Assembly (NCBI RefSeq): GCF_900111585.1
Contig: NZ_FOHI01000002.1
Location: 372,001-436,000 of the forward strand
From: Nitrosospira multiformis
Lineage (GTDB): Bacteria; Pseudomonadota; Gammaproteobacteria; Burkholderiales; Nitrosomonadaceae
Direction of reading: 5' to 3'
DNA length: 64,000 nucleotides
Position 1 is the stretch's first letter. The number at the start of each line of letters is the position of its first letter. A program made the position numbers and the translations under genes. A model generated the notes under the pieces. The model was not told the origin of the DNA, did no database searches, and worked only from the letters and a program-made list of their open reading frames with translations. Of this stretch, positions 58,401 through 64,000 are shown in pieces.

Positions 58401-59837
58401 ATGGCAAATAACCTCAGGGAAACAGAAAACCTGCAAGAACATTTGCAGCATGTGATCCAGCTACTGTACGAGCACAAGCTCGCGGAAGGGCTCCTGCCCC
58501 CGCAGCCCCTGCCGGAGCAGGGGCTCATGGATGGGCTGCTGCACGGGCAAAGCCTGGCTGAATTGCAAAGACTCCTTGACGAGCTTCATCCCGCTGACGT
58601 TGCCCACATCCTCGAGGTGATGCCGCTGGAAGACCGCTTGTTGATCTGGGATCTGGTCAAGGCGGAGCGTGACGGGGAAATCCTGCTGGAGGTGTCGGAC
58701 GCCGTCCGTGAAACCCTCATCGCCTCGATGGAACGCGGCGAGATGCGCGCTGCGGCAGAGCAGCTCGATGCCGATGAAATCGCGGACATCGCGCCTGATC
58801 TTCCCCGGGACGTTCTCGAAGATGTATTCCAGTCGCTTCCCATGGAAGAGCGCGAGAAGCTGCGGGCGGCCATGTCCTATCCGGAAGACGCGGTGGGAGC
58901 GCTCATGGATTTCGATGTGGTCACCATTCGTGAGGATGTAACGCTGGAAGTGGTTCTTCGCTACCTGCGCCGCCTGAACGAGTTGCCGGATCAGACCGAC
59001 CTTTTGTTCGTGGTGGACCGGAACGAGTATTTCAAGGGCGTGCTACCCTTGAACCGCCTGCTGGTAAGCGATCCAGCCGCGTTGGTAAGTTCGGTCATGA
59101 GCAAGGAAACCATCGTGTTCTATCCTGACGAAAGGGCGCAACAGGCAGCGCAGGCATTCGAGCGCTACGACCTCGTTACCGCCGCGGTCGTCAATGCGGA
59201 AGGAAAACTGGTGGGACGGGTCACGATCGATGCCGTGATGGACTTCATCCGGGAAGAATCAGCCAGCGAAGCCCTGAGCGTAGGCGGCTTGAGTCAGGAA
59301 GAAGACCTGTTCGCGCCCATCTGGAAGAGCCTCAAGAACCGTTGGACCTGGCTTGCCATCAACCTCGTTACCGCGTTCGTCGCCTCGCGGGTGATCGGCC
59401 TGTTTGAAGATTCGATCGAAAAACTCGTTGCCTTGGCCGCGCTCATGCCGATCATTGCCGGAATAGGGGGAAACTCCGGCAATCAGACCATTACCATGAT
59501 CGTGCGGGCGCTCGCTTTGGGACAACTGAATGGCGGGAATGCCCGCATGCTGATCAGCAAGGAAATCGGCGTGAGTGCCGTAAACGGCGTGGTGTGGGGC
59601 GCCGTGGTTGGCGGGTTTGCTTACATTATTTACCGCAGTTTTTCCCTCAGCCTGGTGATGATGCTTGCAATGATGCTCAACCTGTTGCTGGCCGCGCTCA
59701 TGGGCGTGCTCATACCACTGACCCTGCACAGCCTGGGGCGCGATCCTGCCGCGGGCTCCAGCGTAATGATAACCGCCGTGACCGACAGCGGAGGTTTTTT
59801 TATCTTCCTGGGGCTCGCAACCCTTTTTCTGCTATAG
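58401..59837 (+). CDS. mgtE: Magnesium transporter MgtE
   Basis: A 478-residue protein with the MgtE plan. An acidic helical N-domain (about residues 30-150, DELHPADVAHILEVMPLEDR) leads into two CBS domains (about 155-280), including AVGALMDFDVVTIRED. Five membrane helices follow from about 310, with the pore block PIIAGIGGNSGNQTITMIVR. It imports Mg2+ across the inner membrane, gated by cytoplasmic Mg2+ bound between N and CBS domains. It ends next to a hairpin shared with converging lysA. Confidence 0.95.
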   Translation: MANNLRETENLQEHLQHVIQLLYEHKLAEGLLPPQPLPEQGLMDGLLHGQSLAELQRLLDELHPADVAHILEVMPLEDRLLIWDLVKAERDGEILLEVSDAVRETLIASMERGEMRAAAEQLDADEIADIAPDLPRDVLEDVFQSLPMEEREKLRAAMSYPEDAVGALMDFDVVTIREDVTLEVVLRYLRRLNELPDQTDLLFVVDRNEYFKGVLPLNRLLVSDPAALVSSVMSKETIVFYPDERAQQAAQAFERYDLVTAAVVNAEGKLVGRVTIDAVMDFIREESASEALSVGGLSQEEDLFAPIWKSLKNRWTWLAINLVTAFVASRVIGLFEDSIEKLVALAALMPIIAGIGGNSGNQTITMIVRALALGQLNGGNARMLISKEIGVSAVNGVVWGAVVGGFAYIIYRSFSLSLVMMLAMMLNLLLAALMGVLIPLTLHSLGRDPAAGSSVMITAVTDSGGFFIFLGLATLFLL

Positions 59838-59845
59838 CCCCTGCT

Positions 59846-59865
59846 ATAACCCCATGCGGGGCTAT
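59846..59865. terminator. Candidate bidirectional terminator between mgtE and lysA
   Basis: ATAACCCC and GGGGCTAT pair with one mismatch around an ATGC loop, nine bases after the mgtE stop and just past the lysA stop region. A second, longer pairing TAGCCCC/GGGGCTA is also possible. A T-rich tract follows only loosely. Confidence 0.45.
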
Positions 59866-61118
59866 GGGAGGATTTTCTCGCCCGTCATCAATTGCTCGAC
59901 CGATTCCCGCTGGCGAATGAGATGGATACGGTCGCCGTCGATCATCACCTCGGCGGCGCGCGGACGCGCATTGTAATTAGAGCTCATGCTCATGCCATAA
60001 GCCCCGGCCGACATGACAGCGAGCAGATCACCCTGAGCCAGCGCCAGGTGGCGGTCATGCCCGAGAAAATCGCCGGTTTCGCACACCGGACCGACAACCT
60101 GATAGGTTTTTGCATCCATTTCGTTGCGCACAACCACCGGAAGGATTTCATGGTAAGCCTTATATAAGGCCGGGCGCATCAGGTCGTTCATGGCCGCATC
60201 GACAATGGCGAAATCGCGATGCGACGTAGGCTTGAGATACTCGACGGTTGTAAGCAGTACACCCGCATTGCCCACCAGCGACCTTCCCGGTTCGATCAGG
60301 ATTTTCTGCCTGCGGCTGCCCACCACGCTGCGCAACGCCTCGACATATTCCCGTGCCGAGGGGGGATTTTCCCCGGCATAACGTATCCCCAGGCCCCCAC
60401 CCAGATCGAGGTGCTCGATCCCCAACCCTTGCGCCTCCAGCCGGTCGAGCAGCCCCAGCATCTTCTCGCAGGTTTCGATGAAAGGCGTCAATTCCGTCAA
60501 TTGCGAGCCGATATGGCAATCGAGACCGGCCACCCGTACGTTGCCGAGCTCCTGCGCAGAAGCATAAAGCGCCTCCGCCTCATCGAAAGGAATGCCGAAC
60601 TTGTTTTCCTTGAGTCCGGTGGAAATATACGGATGGGTTTTCGCATCCACATCCGGGTTCACCCGCAGGCTCACCGGCGCAACCTTGCCCATTTCTCCGG
60701 CCACGCGGTTCAGCACATGCAGCTCCGCTTCCGATTCCACGTTGAAGCATAGTATGCCTGCTTCGAGCGCTACCTTCATTTCCGCAGGCTGCTTGCCCAC
60801 ACCCGAAAAAACGATTTTTTGCGGATCGCCGCCTGCTTTTAGCACTCGTTGCAGTTCTCCTCCGGAGACGATGTCAAAGCCGCTTCCCAGGCGGGCGAGC
60901 AGGTTGAGAATGGCAAGGTTGGAATTCGCCTTGACTGCGTAACAGACCAGATGATCTCGCCCTGCAAAGGCTTCGTCGAATTCCCGGTAGGCTGTTGTCA
61001 GTGCCGCGTGCGAATAGATATAGCAGGGCGTGCCGAATTCAAGGGCGATGCGCTCCAGTTGAACTGATTCACCCCACAAACGCCCGTTGTGGTAACTGAA
61101 GAAAGGAAAACCGCTCAC
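59862..61118 (-). CDS. lysA: Diaminopimelate decarboxylase
   Basis: A 418-residue PLP enzyme that converts meso-diaminopimelate to lysine. PLP binds the lysine of LVCYAVKANSNLAIL. GLDCHIGSQLTEL, LDLGGGLGIRY and the C-terminal VGPVCETGDFLGHDRHLAL are family blocks, the last with the catalytic Cys. The start is GTG, overlapping the stop of lptM by four bases (GTGA). The lptM-lysA pair is a conserved proteobacterial arrangement. Confidence 0.97.
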   Translation of the reverse strand: MSGFPFFSYHNGRLWGESVQLERIALEFGTPCYIYSHAALTTAYREFDEAFAGRDHLVCYAVKANSNLAILNLLARLGSGFDIVSGGELQRVLKAGGDPQKIVFSGVGKQPAEMKVALEAGILCFNVESEAELHVLNRVAGEMGKVAPVSLRVNPDVDAKTHPYISTGLKENKFGIPFDEAEALYASAQELGNVRVAGLDCHIGSQLTELTPFIETCEKMLGLLDRLEAQGLGIEHLDLGGGLGIRYAGENPPSAREYVEALRSVVGSRRQKILIEPGRSLVGNAGVLLTTVEYLKPTSHRDFAIVDAAMNDLMRPALYKAYHEILPVVVRNEMDAKTYQVVGPVCETGDFLGHDRHLALAQGDLLAVMSAGAYGMSMSSNYNARPRAAEVMIDGDRIHLIRQRESVEQLMTGEKILP

Positions 61119-61249
61119 TTCTTTTTCTCTGTATCCGGAGATTTTTGTGGCGGCGCTGGAGCCGGCTCCTGCGGAAGGTAGAGCGGACCCTTGAGGCCGC
61201 AGGCGTTCAGCAGCAGGGTGGTCAGGGCGAGAGCGGCGAGGGTGCGCAT
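61115..61249 (-). CDS. lptM: Small LptM/YifL-type lipoprotein
   Basis: A 44-residue protein starting MRTLAALALTTLLLNACGLK. The lipobox LLNAC is followed by the hallmark CGLKGPLYLP, then a short Pro/Lys-rich tail. LptM binds the LptD-LptE translocon and helps its oxidative maturation in E. coli. Both partners are encoded in this window. The gene is coupled to lysA through a four-base overlap. Confidence 0.88.
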   Translation of the reverse strand: MRTLAALALTTLLLNACGLKGPLYLPQEPAPAPPQKSPDTEKKK

Positions 61250-61494
61250 AAGTCAGTGTGAGAAGGAGAAGCGGGGGATACTAACATAAAGGCAAGAGCT
61301 TACTGAACTTAGCATTAGTCCCCATAGATGTAGCCACGCAAGTCCTTTGCGGTTATGACTTTGGCGGCTGTGAAATTATGAGTCTTTTAAGTGATGGGCA
61401 AAGCGCTCCATCTCCTCGTGGCTATCGATCTTAGATCTCCTGAACAATTCTCCATGGCAGAAAGTAGAGCAAGTAATAATATCTTGCCCCGCCC

Positions 61495-62250
61495 TCACCC
61501 AATCCCCCTCAATTTCTTCCTCGCCCCCGCATAACCCGGATACACGCTACCCACCGTCTGCCAGAACGCCTTCGAATGGTTCATTTCGATGAGGTGGGAG
61601 AGTTCATGTGCGACTACGTAGTCCACCAGATCGAGCGGTTTCTGGATCAGGCGCCAGTTGAGGCGGATGATGCCGCGTGAGTTGCAGCTGCCCCAGAGTG
61701 TGCGCGCACTGGAGAGGCGCAATTGCGGCAGGGCCACGCCAAGTTTATTTGCGTAAAGGGTAATGCGTTCGGTAAAGCAGGTCAGCGCGTGCTGACGGTA
61801 CCACTTCATTACGGCGCTTTCGATTTGCTCGGCAGCAACCCTGGAGGACAGGGATAAGCGCGGCTGCTCATCCTTGCTTCTGGCGTTCTCGCTTACCTGC
61901 ATCATCTGTACCGCGCCCTCGGCGGTAACCGTCACCTGCCAGGGTTCTCCGAGCAAGGGAAAGATGGCGCCTTCTTCCCACGCGGGGCGGGTGGGCTTCC
62001 TGTTCTTCCATTCGTCGAGCTTGGTGACGATCCAGTCGGCTCTTTTTTGCAGTACGGATTCGACCCAGTTCAACGATTCCCGCATCGGAATGCGCACCGT
62101 CAAGCCCTCGCTGCTCACTCTCATGCCGATGGTCTTGCGCCTGCAACGCATGAGCGTGTAGGGGACTTCGCTGCCGTTCAGGTTTATATGGCGCAGTTCG
62201 TTTGCCGCGAGTTTGCTCGTTTTCGTCCTTTGGAATGCAATCTTCTTCAC
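61495..62250 (-). CDS. YgjP-type (DUF45) metal-dependent hydrolase
   Basis: A 251-residue cytoplasmic protein of the YgjP/M48-like family. The zinc motif is VVAHELSHLIEMNHSKAFW, with HExxH and a downstream His. SARTLWGSCNSRGIIRLNWR is the conserved family block before it. The peptidase role is assumed from the zinc motif; the physiological substrate is not known. It overlaps plsC by four bases and is the last gene of the glyS-gmhB-plsC run. Confidence 0.9.
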   Translation of the reverse strand: MKKIAFQRTKTSKLAANELRHINLNGSEVPYTLMRCRRKTIGMRVSSEGLTVRIPMRESLNWVESVLQKRADWIVTKLDEWKNRKPTRPAWEEGAIFPLLGEPWQVTVTAEGAVQMMQVSENARSKDEQPRLSLSSRVAAEQIESAVMKWYRQHALTCFTERITLYANKLGVALPQLRLSSARTLWGSCNSRGIIRLNWRLIQKPLDLVDYVVAHELSHLIEMNHSKAFWQTVGSVYPGYAGARKKLRGIG

Positions 62251-63020
62251 GTCGCGGGTTCCTCTTGCGTTTGGTCCGGATCGGGGTTTTCGTCCGGATG
62301 CAGATTATCGATCCGTGCCACCTCTGCTTCTATCCAGGCTTCCACTTTTGCATTGAGTTCGCCCGGTTCCATGCCGCTGGGGTCGATGGGTGCGCCGATA
62401 CTGACGGTGATCGTGCCGGGACGCTTGATGAAGGCGTTCTTGCCCCAGAAGCGGCCCGCATTGTGCGCCACCGGTATGACTGGTGCGCCGGTATGGATGC
62501 CGAGCCAGGCGCCGCCAATGCCGTATTTGCCCCTTTTGCCGGGGGCGATGCGGGTGCCTTCCGGAAAAATGACGATGCAGAATCCCTGCCTGAGCCGGTC
62601 TTTTCCCTGCTCGACGATCTGCTTCAGCGCCGCTTTTCTCGAGCTACGATCGATCGCGATGGGGTTGGTCATCGCCAGTCCCCAGCCGAAAAACGGAACC
62701 AGCAGCAGTTCCTTTTTCAGCACCCACACTTGCGGAGGAAAGATCTGCTGGAAGGCGATCGTTTCCCATGCCGATTGGTGCTTCGACAGAATGATGCTCG
62801 GCGTAGGGAGAATATTTTCTTTTCCTATGACGCGATAACGGATGCCGCAGACCGTAGTCAGCAGAAACAGCATCAGGTGCGCCCAGCCGGAGGTGATGCG
62901 ATAGCGGTTGAGGCGCGAAAGCGGGAACGCGGCAAAGACGATCAGGAAGTAGAAAGGAGTGATGATGAGCTGCAGGAGCGCGTAGAGCGTCGAGCGCAGC
63001 ACGACCGGAATCCAGTTCAT
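62247..63020 (-). CDS. plsC: 1-acyl-sn-glycerol-3-phosphate acyltransferase
   Basis: A 257-residue membrane-associated enzyme that adds the second acyl chain in phosphatidic acid synthesis. The start MNWIPVVLRSTLYALLQL at 63020 overlaps the gmhB stop (ATGA); the frame is open further back but lies in gmhB. Motif I is SKHQSAWET, with Glu where HX4D has Asp, a variant I recall as usual for this subgroup. Motif III is VIFPEGTRIAPG. An N-terminal hydrophobic stretch anchors it in the inner membrane. Confidence 0.93.
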   Translation of the reverse strand: MNWIPVVLRSTLYALLQLIITPFYFLIVFAAFPLSRLNRYRITSGWAHLMLFLLTTVCGIRYRVIGKENILPTPSIILSKHQSAWETIAFQQIFPPQVWVLKKELLLVPFFGWGLAMTNPIAIDRSSRKAALKQIVEQGKDRLRQGFCIVIFPEGTRIAPGKRGKYGIGGAWLGIHTGAPVIPVAHNAGRFWGKNAFIKRPGTITVSIGAPIDPSGMEPGELNAKVEAWIEAEVARIDNLHPDENPDPDQTQEEPAT

Positions 63021-63550
63021 TGCGTCAGGGCATTGACCGCCGCCGAGAGATCGGCGAATATTTTCGTGTTTTCGGGCAGGTCCTCCTCGGCTTCGGTCTT
63101 TTTTCCTTTGCCGGTCAGCACCAGGACGGGAAGCGCGCTGACGGCAGCTGCGCACTGCAAATCACGCAGCGAGTCGCCGATTGCAGGCACACCTTTCAAG
63201 TCCAGCCCGAAACGTTCTGAAATTTCCTTGAACATCCCGGTGGCGGGCTTGCGACAATCGCAGTTGTCGGTGTTGGCATGGGGGCAGAAAAACATCGCAT
63301 CGATGCGTCCCCCGGCCTGAATGGCGGCTTTGCACATCTTATCGTTGATGGCATTGAATGACACCATGTCCAGCAAACCTCTGCCAATGCCGGACTGGTT
63401 GGTGGCGACCACCACCCGATAGCCCGCCTGCGTGAGGTGCGCGATTGCTTCCAGACTGCCGGGAATGGGCTTCCATTCATCCGGCGTCTTGATAAAGGCG
63501 GCGCTGTCATAATTGATGACGCCGTCCCGGTCGAGAATGACGAGTTTCAT
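63017..63550 (-). CDS. gmhB: D-glycero-beta-D-manno-heptose-1,7-bisphosphate 7-phosphatase
   Basis: A 177-residue HAD-family phosphatase of LPS heptose synthesis. The nucleophile motif is LDRDGVINYD, motif II is VVATNQSGIGRG, the zinc loop is CPHANTDNCDCRKP, and the final acidic motif is AIGDSLRDLQCA. Length is normal. It lies 15 bases after glyS and overlaps plsC, an order common in betaproteobacteria. Confidence 0.95.
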   Translation of the reverse strand: MKLVILDRDGVINYDSAAFIKTPDEWKPIPGSLEAIAHLTQAGYRVVVATNQSGIGRGLLDMVSFNAINDKMCKAAIQAGGRIDAMFFCPHANTDNCDCRKPATGMFKEISERFGLDLKGVPAIGDSLRDLQCAAAVSALPVLVLTGKGKKTEAEEDLPENTKIFADLSAAVNALTQ

Positions 63551-63565
63551 GATCGGTTGCCGGTA

Positions 63566-64000
63566 TCAGAGTGCCAGCCGGGAAATATCTGCAATCCGGT
63601 TCATTGTCTTCTGCATTTGCGCAAGCAGGGCAAGCCGGTTGTGGCGCAGCGCAGTATCCTCCGTATTCACCATCACTGTATCGAAAAACCGGTCTACCGG
63701 AACTTTCAGTGCGGCCAGCGCCTGCAGCGAAGCGGTATAGTCGCCGGCAGCAAAGGCTGCATCGGCTTCCGGCATTATACGGTTTAATGCCTCGTGCAGC
63801 GCCTGTTCTGCGGGCGCCTGCAACAGGACGGTGTCGATTTCCCCACCTTCATCGACTTCCGCTTTTCTGAGAATGTTGCCCACCCGCTTGTTGGTGGCCG
63901 CAAGACTTTCGGCTTCCGGCAGGGCGGCGAAAGCACGCACCGCGATCAGACGTTTTTTGACATCATTCAGCAACTGGGGGCGCAGGGCGAGTACCGCGTC
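63566..64000 (-). CDS. glyS: Glycyl-tRNA synthetase beta subunit, C-terminal part
   Basis: The reverse strand is open from the right edge to 63566 and encodes the C-terminal 144 residues of GlyS. It includes DAVLALRPQLLNDVKKRLIA near the edge, LAATNKRVGNILRK, and VDRFFDTVMVNTED, which are typical of the anticodon-binding tail. The gene is truncated only by the window edge. It heads the run glyS-gmhB-plsC-ygjP. Confidence 0.95.
   Translation of the reverse strand, partial: DAVLALRPQLLNDVKKRLIAVRAFAALPEAESLAATNKRVGNILRKAEVDEGGEIDTVLLQAPAEQALHEALNRIMPEADAAFAAGDYTASLQALAALKVPVDRFFDTVMVNTEDTALRHNRLALLAQMQKTMNRIADISRLAL

Overview
The window reads as a chromosomal segment of a Gram-negative betaproteobacterium, most likely an ammonia oxidiser of the Nitrosospira type. 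This is inferred from an Rh-type (Rh50-like) ammonia channel with both twin histidines, the usual betaproteobacterial housekeeping blocks, and moderately high GC with local AT-rich patches. No species can be fixed from sequence alone. No rRNA, tRNA, CRISPR array, integrase, transposase or phage gene was seen.

Layout. 1-5.8 kb (minus strand): a sulfate uptake operon (yezD-like gene, alginate-export-type porin, sbp, degenerate EAL protein, cysT, cysW, start of cysA). 6-16.2 kb (plus): ttcA, degQ-type protease, leuS, lptE, holA, proA, lipoyl-lpdA. 16.2-19.4 kb: a decayed transglycosylase fragment, rh50, an AT-rich orphan secreted protein and a lytic transglycosylase. 19.6-25.6 kb (minus): rsmA-pdxA-surA-lptD. 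26-28 kb: mpl and a DUF3617 gene. 53.5-59.8 kb (plus): rnb, a tonB-like gene, aroE, mtgA, mgtE. 59.9-64 kb (minus): lptM-lysA, then glyS end-gmhB-plsC and a YgjP-type metallopeptidase.

The unusual part is 28.4-53.1 kb, an accessory island almost entirely made of redox enzymes normally linked to lipid or phenolic oxidation. It holds a plus-strand unit (di-haem cytochrome, lipoprotein, second di-haem protein). A minus-strand unit follows (tyrosinase, di-haem cytochrome lipoprotein, Tat-type GMC oxidoreductase). Next come an acetyltransferase and a small protein sharing a domain with the lipoprotein. A tight plus-strand operon (membrane protein with duplicated halves, DyP-type peroxidase, catalase-like protein with a Thr-His distal motif as in coral allene oxide synthase) faces a minus-strand pair. 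That pair is a prostaglandin H synthase (cyclooxygenase) homologue followed 76 bases later by a lipoxygenase with a full iron-ligand set. Divergent from the pair are a subtilase and an alpha/beta hydrolase.

My main proposal is that this island encodes a bacterial oxylipin-type system. The hydrolase could free an acyl chain, the COX-like and LOX enzymes would make hydroperoxides, and the catalase-like and DyP proteins would convert them. The COX homologue keeps the oxygenase tyrosine and proximal haem histidine, but its distal peroxidase histidine is replaced by aspartate. That would fit a division of labour with the separate haem peroxidases. The enzyme families are read directly from motifs; the joint pathway and its substrate are inference.
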